Assembly (NCBI GenBank): GCA_018524725.1
Contig: JAEUWP010000238.1
Span: 17,763-81,762 of the forward strand
Direction: 5' to 3'
DNA: 64,000 bases
Source: Podaxis mareebaensis
Lineage: Eukaryota; Basidiomycota; Agaricomycetes; Agaricales; Agaricaceae
A program made the position numbers and the translations under genes. Below the pieces are notes generated by a model. The model was given only the letters and a program-made list of their open reading frames with translations, made no database searches and was not told where the DNA came from. This document shows, one piece after another, positions 32,838-46,472 of this stretch. The stretch's first letter is position 1. Every line of letters begins with the position of its first letter.

Positions 32838-34070
32838 TCAACCCAAGAAGTGTCCCCGGATAAGATCCACCACCTCCTCGCTGTCCTTCTCTCCGGCGAG
32901 GCGAGCTAGATACGGGTCTGTGTGCACACCTCCCGGTTGAACGAAGAGAGTGACGTTCCCATGCTTCTCCTTCAGAATCTCCGCGAGAGTGATGTTATCG
33001 TCACGCAAACACTCCATCGCCCCCGTATAGATGGTGACTTTATTCACCACTTTGTCAATGCCGTTCCACCAATCTTTCGGCGCTTTGACAGCCTCGAGGT
33101 ACGGTGTACTCCCCTGAGGGAGATCTTTGAGAATGCCGCTTGCGAGGTATGCCCACGATTCTCCAGGAAGGACGTCACTAGCGCTGTTCGCAGTGAATGA
33201 AGGAGCATCAGTCGTTAACGAGACCCATGGAGACATCAAGAAGGCCCCGCCCAAAGCCCCTAAGAGGGATATCTGGGGCACGTCTGGGTGGGGGTGGAGA
33301 ATGTGAGAAAGAACCTGGAGAACCAGGGCTGCGCCAGCCGAGTCTCCAATGAGGTGGATATCTTCGGGCTTGATACCGTGAGAGAGAAGGTACGAGAGAC
33401 CACTTGCCGCCTGGAGAAGCTGCATTGGGAAAGAAGCCGATGGATAGAGGGCTATCATATGATTGGTGATGGCGTGCAGGGCAGTTTATTAAGACTCACA
33501 GTAGCTGAGCGCCACAAAACCAATGTCTTCTCCCGTTCGTTTCTTGATTTCACTCAAGGTGGATAGCCAGAAGGGAGGAACATAGTCCTGCATGGGAAGT
33601 TGATACGTCCCACCTGGCAAGACTCAGTGCGATGGAAGGTAACCGCAGATTCCGAGCTTACCATGTAAGTAGAAAACGATTTTTCCTGACGTTTGTCTGT
33701 CAGTAAACCACATGAGACTTCCCCCATGACCGAGGTCATCTATGATAACTGGTTTTCCGTTCTTCTTTGCCCATGTTGTATATACGGCGGATGTAGTGCC
33801 CATGATATATTGCATCTGGTTGACACGAAGCCGGGAACTGATAAACCGGAACGATTCATCACTAGCAACACGACTCCAAGACCTATGTTGATCATGCGCT
33901 CTGAACGGAGATAAAACAAGCCTGATAGTAAGAGAGACGGCTACCGGCGGAGGTGTGTCAAGTTGGCTGTTATACAAAATGGAATGATAGTTCTTACGCA
34001 GGCGGAATAGGGTGAAAAGGATTTTGAGTTTGTCCAGGAAGGACACACGACCGTAAAGTTCAAGAGCCAT
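32838..34070 (-). CDS. Alpha/beta hydrolase (HSL/esterase-like)
   Basis: Exons 34070-33998, 33940-33662, 33613-33500 and 33451-32838 give 359 residues. The N-terminus MALELYGRVSFLDKLKILFT contains a hydrophobic helix that may anchor the protein to a membrane. The oxyanion motif is FYLHGGTYQLP (His117, Gly, Gly, Thr120), so the usual third Gly of HGGG is Thr. The nucleophile elbow is IGDSAGA (Ser193). A candidate Asp lies in ECLRDDN and the His in GGVHTDPY near the end, so the triad is complete. Substrates of this fungal family are mostly unknown; relatives include steryl or fatty acyl ester hydrolases. The start is set by the first Met that leads into the family-like N-terminus; the longer open frame upstream to 34247 is not needed. 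Confidence 0.87.
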
Positions 34071-35293
34071 TGAATTCTCCAAGGCACAGAGCGCTTTTAT
34101 AATGCGAACATGACGACGATAAATGACTAGGCAATCCGTTTTGATCCGTTGATAATAGAGGTTGTCATAGCCCGTGGTCGGCTGACGGTGTGATCTGGTA
34201 TGATTCAATATGTTGCTGCGGCTGAGCTCTCTTTGTCGTGTTCTCAATCAAAGTGTTGTCAAAACCACCAGTAACCACCTTGTTTTGTGACCCAATGGCA
34301 GGAAAGTAAGTTCGTTCCTCGATGCACGTGATCGTGATAAACATCTGGCCCCAATTCCTGTGTTCATAAGCAGTCCTCCCGTGCTTCTGAGATCCGGCTA
34401 CCATGGGCAAAATAGCGGGCAAACCATACATAATAATGATGAGTTCTGAAATAGGGAATATACCTTTAAGAAGAGGCCGACAGCCTCAGGTGACGAAGAG
34501 CCTCTGCGGAGTCTGAATAAACCGGCTAGTCCCGGGCCTGCTTACACTGCTTTGGTTGTCCTTTCCGAAGACCAGATTATGATGGGTGGTCTCAGTTGAT
34601 ACACGCGCCGTAAGCCAGAAAGCTTCCTGAGTCGTATATAAAATATCTGCGATGCTCTGCGTGAAAGAGAATGTGTTAGGTATTGACTGACTTCATTAAC
34701 CAGAGTCTATCTCAGCGGCCTCGTACTCGTTTCTTAGCTGGGGGAATATTTAAATACTTACCCGTCCCACAAATGCGACAGGGATAGAAGGAAATGATGG
34801 ATTACTGTTCTCGTGAGGTCTTCCATCGACACTCCAATATATTGGAGATATTTTGCGGAAATGCTCGGTTTAGAGCCTGAGCAGCATTGAGCGTGTGTTT
34901 CTGCAGGAGAGAACAGGGCTCGCAAGAAATTCATTGCAAGGTATTTGTGGAAACATTACAATGACATCATTAAACATGTTGAGCATCAGAGCACCTTCCT
35001 GACTTGCTGCCAAGTAAGGAGTCCGTTTGGAATTGCGAGCACGGAGTCTTGTTTGTTTGGTTTGTGTATCACAAATAGTGTGTATGTCATTCACCGCAAG
35101 GGGTGGCTGTGCCAGAATAAGCGCTTATCTCTCAGAGTTGCACGGTGTGGCGTGGCCTACGCATTCTCCATAAATATTCTATCTGCCTCATTGTTTCCTG
35201 ACGTGGTACGTCTATTCCTCGCAGGTGTGCCGGCTTGCAACCATTCCAGCGACAAACATTAACTTCCGACTACCCACGACCGCCCTGAGCGTA
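34071..35293. other. Intergenic, divergent promoters
   Basis: Between the minus-strand hydrolase and the plus-strand F-box gene. Frames of 74-105 codons here carry no motif. No gene supported. Confidence 0.45.
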
Positions 35294-36998
35294 ATGAAGG
35301 GTCTCCTATCCCTACCCACCGAGTTGCTGCAGGTTATTGGTGATGATGTGAGCGACCAGCAGTACACGCGACGTTCAGTGACCATGACACTGAAGGCCTG
35401 AAAGCTAGGTCCAGCGAGGAAAGAGCTTCGTCTTGTGTGTAGCCAACTCAGCATAGCAATGGATCCGCTCGTCCTCTCAAGTGTCGTCATCAATATCACC
35501 CGACCAAGGTTGCCCACGAGCATCTCGCAGCTACGACTTCTCTCTCGTAACGGATATCGTAGGGCGCATTTCGTTCGCGAATTATCTATTCGTTCACTAG
35601 CCCCCATGCATGATCCTCAGCCAGCTGGTGCTCAAATGGTGTGTAGAGGAGGGAGCTGGGGCTTAATGAGGAGACAGGACGGGGGGCCAGAAGCTCAGGC
35701 TGGAGAGGAAGATATGAAAGGATGCCTGGAGGAGGCTATCGCCAACATGGTGAACCTACGGGTAGTAAGGTACGTGGCAAAGTGTTTCCGCACCCTATCC
35801 TCATTAATGTGTGATGTTATAGGTGGCGTGTAACGTCCGAAGATCCTAAATGGACGCAGCTCGCAGTGATCAGCGGCCTTGCGCGCACCAAGTCTCTCGG
35901 CTATCTCAATCTCCACCTCTCGTTTGGTTCTGACGCTTCCAACCTTAGGCTAGACCGTCTCCATGGCCTCAAACGGATACTCATCTCAGGATCCTGCGAT
36001 TCCTTCCACGAGCATATCGTGAAACGCTTAGGAGATTGCGTTGCTCACAGTCCCGAAATGAGTAGCATTGATATCGATAGAGATCAGTGGTATGGCGATT
36101 CGGGCACGCCAACTCTGCATAACTTGCTCGGACATGCGCCGCTAATACATCTCAAGCACCTTGGCCTTCGCAGCTGGTATACACGCCTTGATGATATCAC
36201 TTTGCCCCGCCTCTGTTTTCTCAAATCCCTCACCCTTATCAACAATCACGATCCCCCATACGTCGGACACCCATTTTCATCAACCGCTGCAGATATCTGG
36301 TCGGCGCTACGGACGAGCAAGATATACCTAGAGCGGATATCAACGGACGGGATGAACGCTTCGTTGATTGAATATCTTGCATCATACTCTGGACTGACAC
36401 GACTAAATCTGGAGAATGTCACGGTCTCTGATCAACAGTCTTCCAATTCGTTGGCCGAGAGGTTCTTCGACTCGGCGTTGCCTCAGCATTCATCCACGCT
36501 GGAGGACCTATATATATTACCATGTTATGAAGGCAAATGGTGTTTCGGGGAACATATCGCGCCAATCATCTCTCGGTGCCCTAAATTGCAATACCTCAAG
36601 CTTGCCGTCGTCTCATCTGAAGTTGAACCTTCAGCCAATGACGACATAATCGTAAGTAGCACTCTGAACACACATCGTTGACGTGGCTGACATGAGTTTG
36701 ATAGACCTTGCTTATCACTACAGCTGCCCGCAACCTCCACTCCCTCAAGAGTTTGTCTATCTCGACGGCAAAGGCAGAATCACTCCGCGGCCCTGAACGT
36801 GCTAACGTTTCGAAGAAGCACTTCTCCTTTGCGACGGACCAGATCACGAAGGCCATTATGGCTTACACGCCCGAGCCAGAATATCATGCATTCCTACCGC
36901 CTGTTACAGCAAATTCGGTCAGATATATCCTTCAGCTACAAAGTGGGGCCGAGGTGGAAGGGACTAAGTCGAAACACCGCTATCGTAGAGTCAACTAA
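35294..36998 (+). CDS. F-box-like / LRR-like protein
   Basis: Exons 35294-35347, 35405-35769, 35823-36651 and 36705-36998 give 513 residues. The N-terminus MKGLLSLPTELLQVIGDD and ARKELRLVCSQLSIAMDPLV form the F-box-like helices, split by the first intron as in the relative at 9580. The rest is irregular LRR: LSIRSLAPMH, MVNLRVVRWRVT, LIHLKHLGLRSWY, PRLCFLKSLTLINN, SYSGLTRLNLENV, CPKLQYLKLAVV. Probable SCF substrate receptor by analogy; no substrate known. Unlike the 9.6-kb relative it has a full C-terminal exon ending RYILQLQSGAEVEG plus a basic end. All four exons keep phase, and there are no internal stops. Confidence 0.8.
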
Positions 36999-38406
36999 GT
37001 TACTGTACCTTTGTCCGATTTTGAGTACTATTATCACACTCATGATCGGTTCTGCGATGTTATTTATCCATGAATAATCCTATTGGGGTGTCCATAAACC
37101 CGTAGCCCCTCCAACGCTGAGATTGGATGATACTTAATTACCAACATATAATCTAAGGTTGCATCAGCATGCTTGTGCACAACCTTAATACCGTGCCGAA
37201 TGTGCACCTTCGGGTTCTCGTACACATTCTCGCTGTTGTTAATTTCCTAGCTGTCCGACCACAAGGACAGATACTTTAGCCCCTGACAGTGAACGATGTA
37301 ATTGCAGCTTCGTTTACATAAGCGTTGAAGGCGACGCGATCCAGAGACCCCAACGTGTTTGTGTGTTGTGCAAGCGCTCTGGAGCAGGATCGATCAGGGA
37401 GGTGGTTGTATTTCTACACGTCAACCGCATAACGATATAGGCTCTCCAAACAAATGGATAGCTCATGCTCTGGATGGAATATGACTCGAGATAATCGGGG
37501 TGTCTCGGGTATCCGATCAACATCTATTATGTAGTTACACAGTTCCTGAAGGTGAAACCATTCTGATTGAAACACCCCAGCCAGATGCTCGGTGCTTTGT
37601 TGTACAGGTGAGTCCAAAGCAAACGGAGGTGGGAGAGAAGGTATGTGTCGATTATTGTTGCCGTGTTGGTAAATAATAGGTAGCGCAGGTGTAAGGCCTT
37701 GGCCGCCCGTGATCGGGCTAAAGGTTTGCCGAGGGAGGGAGTTATCGTGTTTGTCTCCAGTTCAATGCAGGACAATGATAGGCCTTCATGGGTTCAAACA
37801 TACCTGAGAAGGCATGTGTGTCACGGCAGGTTCGAGAACCAGGAGGGCTGGCTCTGGGAGCTGGTCGTACATAGGTTCCAACGTCACGTTTATGATGGGT
37901 ACTGGAGACGGTAACCAAGCTGCCTATCAGTTACGAACGGAAGCGATGATAGATGGGTCGCGGAGGAACAGGGAAGCGATATCAACGACTCCTAGGGCAC
38001 TCCAGGCACATGTTGTCCATCTGATATGGGGAAACAAACTTGACAATAAGCGATGGTGAAATAATAGTTGCGGACCTCATAAACCTCATGAGATGTGTGG
38101 GCTTGCGGCAGGTTTTCCGCGAGATAATGGTTTGCCGCAACGACATGTTCCCTTCGTGGATAGAAGGGATCCTCATATTACTTCGTGCTGCAAGCCGTTG
38201 AGCAATGTCAGGTGAGGACCGAATATTGTAGCTGGCGTTTATTATCGGGGAAGTTAGTGCCAGAATGTGCACATTATAGGCTCTAATGGCTATCAACACC
38301 TGCCGTTCCAGGCTATGAATGCCCTTGCCCGGAGTTTCGGGGAGGTACGTCGTGATGTACACGCCTGCTCTAGTTGAGTCTTATTGTCACCGGGGGCCTG
38401 ACGAAT
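36999..38406. other. Intergenic, no supported gene
   Basis: Frames up to 126 codons on the minus strand (37982-38362) and 82 codons (37527-37775) show no motif and lie in different frames from the F-box pseudogene to the right. A GGTTCGAGAACC palindrome at about 37831 is T-arm-like, but no tRNA fold surrounds it. Confidence 0.4.
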
Positions 38407-40137
38407 TCAGACGGAACTGCCCGCAGCTGTTATGTCAGTGTACATGCTTCTGGGCTTTTGGTTCGGCGGCCAGTACCCTTTCTTGCGCCGTCTCGGGTGC
38501 AAAATAGCCGCTTCAAAGTCTTGGCCCAACCCTAACCAATTACTAACAAGCCGCAACAAGATGCTATTAACAACTAAAGACAGACTCTGCCATGTTAACT
38601 TGTAGCTATAGCATCCTGAATGGATGACCTTAGTTTCAACTACCATTGTGCCAAGTTCACCGCACAAGTCGTCGTCCATAAAGTCGAGCTCTAGGTCTAT
38701 AACATAGGTATGAAAATACTCCAATCGGCTAAATCGTTGCCAATGATCTGAGGTAGGATCATAAGGAGTTCTCTTGAAGAATTTGGTGTCATCATCCAAG
38801 TAGGTAGGACCGTTTCGTCTCGAGCATAGCATGTCCACTATCTGGGATTCTGTAGGCATATCGTCGGGGGAGTGCGTTTGAAAGTCGATGGTTAACGCCC
38901 GGAGACAAGGAAGCGGATTCTAATCTTCATCAGCCCAGATAGTGAGGTAAGTTACAGCGTCACTGCAGGTGACGTTTGACTCCTTGAGATGCAGTTCTGC
39001 AAGATGGTTAAACCTCCCCCAGATGAACCCGAAATGATATTGTGTCGGATGAAGGCATTTCAGAACCTTGACAACATCGTCGATGCAGTCGAAGAACGGC
39101 TCGCAGTCTTCAAGTTCTGTGAGACTGAGCAACCCGCCCCAAGTAAATTCTCGGAGAGAAGGTAGGCGAAAATTCGTGAATAATGAAATGTCGACTTTAT
39201 CTTCTTCATGTGGCTGCTCGGGTGCATGGTTGACCGATATGATCCAGCTCAACCTCTCCAGACGAGCAAGGATGAGTGATTCAGCTCGTCTATGCGGCCT
39301 GTTGCTCCGAAAACCGGGACACCAAGCTGCCCGATATTCAAAGTCGATTAGATTCGGGCAGTAGGTCAGTACTTGCAGTGTTCGGCTTGGGTATACTCCG
39401 TGTAGGTGAAGAATGGTGAGATGATCTTATGGGAATTTTAGTGGAAATGTTTTTTGGATGTCGTCAGATGTAAGAGTAGTTGACGGTCGTATAAGGCGGG
39501 GACTTTGACGAAAGATGATACCACTGTGATTTCGTGGGCTTATAAGCCGTTCCCAGCTCAAGTCGACCTCTTCAAGGAAAGGGAACTCGATAGCTTTGCA
39601 GAGGCTCTCGATGGCTGCCCACGAATGACGGTTTAAAAGCACGGCATGAAGCGACCTGAGCTTGGTGCCATGCTCTTTGAGTACCATACGCCAAAATATC
39701 TTTGTCTCCAGTTTATCTGATCGCCACACCCTCCTAGCATCCAGCACACTCATTTCAATCTTCAATCCCCCCAAATTGTTATAAAACAGTCCCAGGAAAG
39801 AGACGTATTTTTTTGTCCCTTCGAGATCACATGGTGGGGGCGAAACCCGGCTAAGAACAATCCTTGTCCACAACCGAGGGGAAGACCATGCTGTATGGCG
39901 CCAGTGGCTACATACAGCTCCTAGGTTGAAAAGGGGTTTGACAGAAGCGACAGGCTGGTCGAGCATGAGATGATAAAAGATCTTGGCAAGGAGTTCCGTT
40001 GGGATAGCACAAATAACGGATTGGGCGGCGTTGAGTCGGGTGAGGAGTTGGACGCGTTATTTGCAAAGAGCCTGTATCTGTTCATCTATGGCTTGAATTT
40101 GGGAAGAGATTTGTGAGACTTCATCGGTCGAGTTCAT
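38407..40137 (-). pseudogene. F-box/LRR pseudogene with three in-frame stops
   Basis: One reading frame runs from ATG at 40137 to 38407 without any indel. It starts MNSTDEVSQISSQIQAIDEQ, a helical segment, then IPTELLAKIFYHLMLDQP and NLGAVCSHWRHTAWSSPRLW, the usual F-box of Agaricomycete genes like the intact one at 50915. LRR-like text follows (HLTILHLHGVYPSRTLQVLT, LPSLREFTWGGLLSL, FNHLAELHLKESNV). Stops occur after ALCK (TAA, about 40050), after KFP (TAA, about 39426) and after WADED (TAG, 38920-38922). All three can come from single or double C-to-T or G-to-A transitions (CAA or TGG codons). The full product cannot be made without readthrough. Confidence 0.8.
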
Positions 40138-43100
40138 TGGAATGCGGGAATGGGGATAGGTCTCGAAGACGGACAACGTTGGTTGAGCTAGTGGTGTGCC
40201 AGTCATGCTAACCGTTATTGGTTGTCACAACTGTTATAAAAGTTACTAACCGTTGATTTTTGATGGCAACTGTAACCAATAAACAATGCTCCGCTGGAAT
40301 TTTTCTCTGTACGAAAAGGTTGGATCGTCATTGTAGTAGTACAACGTTCGACCGAGGTGTCAGAAGAAATATTAGAACAATGACACAATTTATATAGTCT
40401 GGAAGTGACTCAACGATATAGTCTCAGGAAATGTGAATAACACCCATGGAATCACCGAGCCTGGCATTGTCGACTTCATCCTTCCCTCCAGCCTCGATAT
40501 CTGCTAGTTTGTAATGCAAGCTCATCCTCGAACGTCAACACAACAAATTACTTGTGCAGTGGTCCCTAACATGAGGACTTGAGGTTGAAAAGCTCAGAGA
40601 TTGGCATTGGTATCCATTTATCTCATACCCCAAATGGTTCAGTATCTTTGTCATCCATTGCTGTCTGTCTCTTCACGGAAGAATCGTATATATTCCAAGT
40701 GCACAAAGTACAGTGTTTGCTACGTTGTTCGTGCTTGCAGCCATGGAACAAGCCCTCTTGAAGGTCTGGATGCGATTCTCATGCGTCATCAAAACAGTCC
40801 CAGTCAGTTTTCGGTCACTGTCGAAGACTCGCGGCAGCGGAATGGGGAGTGTGTGAAAGTTGCTGAGTCGCAACAGTTCTCAGCAGACAGTTGTTGTGGT
40901 TGTCTGATGGCACATCACTGGGTCGAGCCGTTGAGTTGCGAATGAGCAGGTGACGTTGTTACGTCTTCTCAGACCCGAGGCCCGAGAACCCGGGCCAGTC
41001 CAGCAGCGCTGGGACGCGGTTGTTATGTGTACACCAGCAAATATCGAGGGATGTTATTTCCCCTGTTAATATCGAGCTTTAGTTCCATCAGTACGGCAAA
41101 GAAGTCTTCCACGTCCATGTTTTGGACCCCAATCCATACCTCTCATTTACTTTTGGGAAACTCCTCCCCACTCCGCCTATTCTACTATCAATCATATACA
41201 AAACCGGAAATTCCAGATTCAAGTTCTTTCACTCTCCCTCACCCTCCCTCCAGGAATCTATATTTTAATGACGCTTTGGCTGCTCCGATTGTAGTGCGGG
41301 AATCTATGGGCTTTATTTCATTTACGACAACGAAACAGTAACGTAAACCAGCAGCAACCGAACTGGTGCCCACATCCAACAGACGCATCATGATGGGAGA
41401 GTATTCATAGTGGTCGTAGCGATCTCCGACGAGCTCCGCAATTGTGCCTAAGGATCATATCTTGCTTCATCGTGGTGAAGGAGTTGTATCGCTGCTTAAT
41501 ATGGTTATCAGGTGAGACGTATAACAGCTAATCGTAAGCTGAGGGACGGGACGTTGGAGGGCACTGTCGATTAAGATATTATGTACGGTGTCTCTCTGCT
41601 CAAAGCCTTGCGACTCGGGGGATGCGAGACAATTGGAGGGCTTTTTCGAGTTTTGAATCCCTGGAGCCAAGGAACTCGAGCATTGTAATGATATGTTCGA
41701 GTACACAAACAAGGGTTTCTTCTCTGATTCAAGATGTTGTGGATTAATCTATTGACAAGTATCTGGCGGTTGTACATGATTGCATATCGAGAAATTCCAA
41801 GAAATCATTTGTGAATTAGGGCCAGTAGTCGTTGCAGAAAGGACTTTAGAAACGTCTGACAGAACTACGCACTTGCCCTGTCATCCGTCCCTGAGGCCTG
41901 AGCCCTTGAGAACTGTAGTCCATTTTTCACGGCAACGATCATCAGGTTCCACTTCAATGTAAACGCACACGAAAACAAACAATATGAGTTTGGACCGTTC
42001 TCATACGCTGGAGCCCCCCTTCTCCTTGCGGAATGCTGAAAATCATTCATCTACGACCAAAACGAGAAGTGTGCGCCGCGGGAAGGTAGGTGTGATTGAC
42101 GTTGGAGATACAATTTGAGCTTTGCAAGTGAAAGGTACAACTTTGCCCTTGCATCCACCTCGCGGCTTCACGACGCGATTCGGGCATACACATGGCTATG
42201 GAGTTTTGTATGGCCCATGAGTATAGTGACATCTAGATTCTAGGAACTTCACCCAATCGAGCGGCGCGGCGGAAATTCCTAAACAAGAACTATCATATAT
42301 AACACGGCAAACCTTAGTAAAGCCCTCTATACATAATGCAGAGCGGCGGTGACACCAACCCTACTTCACGGGTAGCGCTTGGCATTGGCTGGTCGGCTTC
42401 AACCTGCATTTCAGTCGCTAGTACATGTATTTTTGGACGTCACACTGCTTTGAAATCGCCTTGACAAAATCGCCGGACAGCCGACAAACCAGGATCATGC
42501 TGACAAGAATCGTAGTAGCACCCACTTCAGGTCTGGCAACTATCAGATTCAGCAAAATCATGTCGAACCATAACGTCAACGGGATCGTGGGTGCAGTGGA
42601 ACACACCTACTCAAGCACCACTACAGTATCGGCACTTGCGACGGGCCCAGAAAGCACCACGAACGCGTGAAACCCGGACTCGGCGCTTTTACACCTATTT
42701 CGCAAGGCCGTACGTACAAACCAATACAACCGGATGCATAAAGTGCAACTTGGATTTGTCAACGAGCACAGGTCTGCTCTCGTGTTCTCAGCGTACCGAT
42801 AAATGCTAGTTGGAAACGTTCCGTGTGTGGCTAGCCGCCCATGATAACCGAGAGATAAGATCTGATATGGGAGATCCGCGAGCGGTTGATTCCGAGATTA
42901 AAATGAACCCCACCGTAGTCTTTTGTTGAGATTCTTTGCATCCTACATCTTATCGTACAGCTTCCTAATCGTCCTACTTCATAGATTTATCGACCAACGA
43001 ACTTAGTTCCTTTCCAAATTCGTGAATGAGGCGTCTCGTTAGCCCTGCAACGATGGACGTAAACGAATCCAACATCCTACCAGACCAACATCTAGACCAG

Positions 43101-45437
43101 AAGAGCACTCCTTCAGTGAGACATATGCGGTTACTGCTACACTTAAGGAGGATTCCCTTGACAAATGCGTTGTGTATCTCCATCCAGCTGGTCGTGTGGA
43201 AGCACCCAGTCTATGGGTCCTCAGATGTTGGATGTAACAGGTCTCGGCAGGCGACGGACGACACATGTACATTAAACGGGCATCTCGGGACCTCATCCTA
43301 CCGGAAACATTCTTGCCTTCAGATATATCACCTATGTTGAGCACGCATAGCCTTCCTTGCTTGCTACGAAATCAAACCTGAATCCCTGTATCCTTTCTGC
43401 AAGCTCGAGGTTCCTGGTTCCTGATCCCGCCTTGACAAATTCAAACATCCAATACCATAAGAACGATGTGCCACATGCGAAAAACACAATGATATGAGTG
43501 GCGGACCACTTGGCCCACCAGCAATTACAGCCCTCAACTAGTGCACCTCGGCCAACCCCACCCATCAACTTAGCACCTTATAGTTTAGAGTCTTACAAGA
43601 CGTGAGGGACCCACCGGCGGAGGTTAGGATAGATCAATGATGTCAACGTAGGTTCCGAATTCATTTCCCTTTCAAGGTAAGTTGAGGGGCTGGTGCCCTG
43701 GCGTCCAAACGTCATGAATGCAGTTGAGGCCTTGTCAATCTTTGTCGGATCTCCGTTGCGACGAGGTTCCGGGCTGCGCTTACCTTTTCCCGTATGTTCC
43801 GGTGTCTAACGTTGCAGCTTGATTGAATAGGAAACAGGGCGCCTGTAAGGTCTTATTGTTGCATCGTTGATCGGAGGAGAAGCGTGATGGATGAATGGGG
43901 CATCAACGAATATAATGAATATGGATGATTGATTATGATGTTCGGTACGCTTCCATCCCCTTGGCTTGATGCGCTACGCTTTGTAAATGTATATCCCAGT
44001 GATCTGTTGTTGACTAAAGAGCTGCAGGATCCAACCGACGCGTGGAACCTTTACTTTGTACACTTGCTTACGATACTTGAGGGTGTGTTTCAATCTCTCG
44101 TGGGACGCGTTTATCAAGGGCAACTGCTAAAAGCTATCTTATGCGTATATGTTGAGTCATATCTGATATCATTCCGCTAGGCTCGCACCCACTGGCAAAG
44201 CTCATTTTTCATAACAGCCCGAAATAGATGGCACATACGCCATCATTACCTCGCAACCCTGCGGAAAACCCGAACGAATGCAAAGGATCATCTGACAACC
44301 CACAAGACAAAAACGCATCCCGTACTGCACGAGAGCGAACCCGTCCGGATGAGGCAGGTTGGTGCTCAGATGACCATGGCAGACCTTGAACAGCAATAGT
44401 AACGCCAACAACACTATCAACCCCTCTCATCAACGCACCGCCTTCTCTTCACCTCCGACGAGTTTCTTGATTCACACAAATGCACATACGTACGTACAAA
44501 TGCGTCCACAATAAGCATTGTACCCAATGCACCCATGCACGTTTCCAAGCCTCGCCCTCGGGACATGCCACTACAACTTGACAATAGAGGCCATTCAATT
44601 CGCTTCCGGTGTTCTATGTTTGAGCTTCTCTGGCGCGCGGTTCTCTCAGTATAGCAGTTCCGGTCGTGTTGGACTCTCTCAAAGGTTTAGCCGTATTCTG
44701 ACTGCCAGCTTTGGCATCGATGTCGCCAGGCCTTCAGAAATCAGAAGGTCAAGCTCAGAGTTTGTGGAACCGGGAACTGCCCTTCTTACCGGCAGATGGG
44801 ATGTTCGAAGCGATTAGATAATGGAAGTTATGAGTTTACGTCTCGTAAAGGGCGCGCTGCTGCGCAACTTGAGGCTACTGTGTAGTCTAAATGCTCTGCG
44901 GTCGGAGTCCGAAGTTTTTTGGAGCCACATGAAGGATGTGAAACGCATATGCTAGACGGTATGCGAGGACCGAATGCTATCTTGAGCTCGCTTCTCCCGG
45001 AGGAAACGCTAGATAAGGCAGGGACAATGGGATTATTGGAGTTACAAACTTGCATGGATATAAGCGCATATGGAATAATTATATCTCAAAGGGAATATAG
45101 TCCAAGCCACAAGGGTTCTGACGGAGTGTTTTGGTACAGTGCTAAGTAAGGGTAGATATTGTAAGATATGAAACATGAGGAGACACAAATAGTACTACGG
45201 AATGGACAGCATACCATACGCTATCGAAAAAATTACCGGAAGAAAGGTGGGTCAAGGAGGTCTGCATGTATAGAATAAAACTACTACGAAAATACTGAAT
45301 AAGAAGATATATCAGTGAATGACGAAATACTAATTCCTAAGGGACATATGTGACACATGTAACAAGTCCTCCAAGATGCCATATGGGTCATGGTAAAAAG
45401 GGCAGGAGAGAGCAAAGAAGCGAAGAAAGGGGCGAAT
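40138..45437. other. Gene-poor region, 5.3 kb
   Basis: No gene supported. Plus-strand 40601-40945 and 41027-41341 and minus-strand 42418-42606, 42974-43183, 43039-43344 and 43332-43568 are the longest frames. The minus-strand group contains hydrophobic text (THIIVFFACGTSFLWYWMF and ATTILVSMILVCRLSG) and could be pieces of a small membrane protein, but I could not assemble exons with consistent phase. Confidence 0.4.
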
Positions 45438-46472
45438 TTAGTGAATGCCGAGTTCAGAAAGCCGGTACCTCTTGGATGCAGCGTGGAATGGAACATATCC
45501 AGACCAGAAGAGCATGTAGTCGTCGTAAGCATCTTTCCTGTCCTGCAGGATAGCGCAGGTGCGGCGGTGGGCTTCGACGACATCGTCGGCAAAGACACGG
45601 AGCTGCTCGAGCTTGGAGCGGTTGTTGAGCTTGGCGAGGAGGGAGACGGTGTTTTCTTGCTCGCCTGCGAGCTCTTCTTTATAGAAAGATGTAATATCAC
45701 TGAGAGAGATGTTAGCGGGAACAAGGCGGTTATGGGAGACGAGATACGCACTTGACGTAGTTGATGATAATTTCGAGTTCTGGAAAAGCGTGAATGTATT
45801 TGGCAGGACTGACGGATGGACGGAAGATGAAGGTTGAGTAGGCCTTGGAGAGACCAGAGAAGAGACGCAGGAAATCGGGATATCGCTTCGCCTCCGATGG
45901 CAACTGCGAAAAGGTGGTTAGCGCAAAGAAAGATGGAAGCCAACTGGAGCTAATACCTTCATGCCAGCAGTCATATGTTCGATAGCCATAGCGTTCATAA
46001 ACGAGAACGAAGCACACAAGATCAGGTTGGTAGCGACGGGATCGAAGAACGTCGAGGTTTCTGAGAGGAGGTCGGCAATGTTGTTCAGTACGTCAGAAGG
46101 GTGGCGTTCGCCCCTCTGGTAGCGTTCCATGAAATGGATAATGCCGTCCGCCTGGTAGTCGAAGTTGTCGTCGACGCAGAGCATGAGGCCAGTGTAGTAT
46201 GCAATGTAGAGCTTGAGCTCGTGGGACTGATAGAAGTAGGCAGCATTAGAGACGAGGACACCGACGTGAAGGTGTTTTGTGAGGTAGGACATATCGTAGC
46301 CACGACGGTAGGCCTCGACCCAGCACTCGCGCTCAAAGATGGCGGCGCTGGCAGGATATGGGACGTGTGCAGTGTGTTTGCATTTGGAGAGAAATTCGGT
46401 GACGACGCTGCGGACGCCGTCCTCGAGAGACTGGTGAGAGAGAGATTTGTTAGAGAGCTTTCCGATAGCCAT
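45438..46472 (-). CDS. Tri5-like (trichodiene-synthase-family) sesquiterpene synthase
   Basis: Class I terpene cyclase expected to ionise farnesyl diphosphate to a sesquiterpene. Exons 46472-45957, 45903-45752 and 45699-45438 give 309 residues. The Mg-binding aspartate motif is CVDDNFD (Asp101-Asp105), and the NSE triad is completed across intron 2: NDITSFYKE (Asn223, Ser227, Glu231), followed by ELAGEQENTVSLLAKLN. A C-terminal Arg-Tyr pair (KRYRL) matches the diphosphate-sensing RY of the family. Mushroom-forming fungi carry many Tri5-like synthases whose products are not trichodiene; the product cannot be read from sequence, and no trichothecene genes (P450, acetyltransferase, transporter) are nearby. 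The start is the only Met ahead of the conserved helices. Divergent from argJ, with 507 nt between the starts. Confidence 0.9.

Noticed and set aside
37815..37860. GGTTCGAGAACC resembling a tRNA T-arm
   Set aside because: Upstream 70 nt do not fold as a tRNA.
42418..43568. Possible small membrane-protein gene on the minus strand
   Set aside because: Hydrophobic scraps exist, but no consistent exon chain, start or stop could be built.
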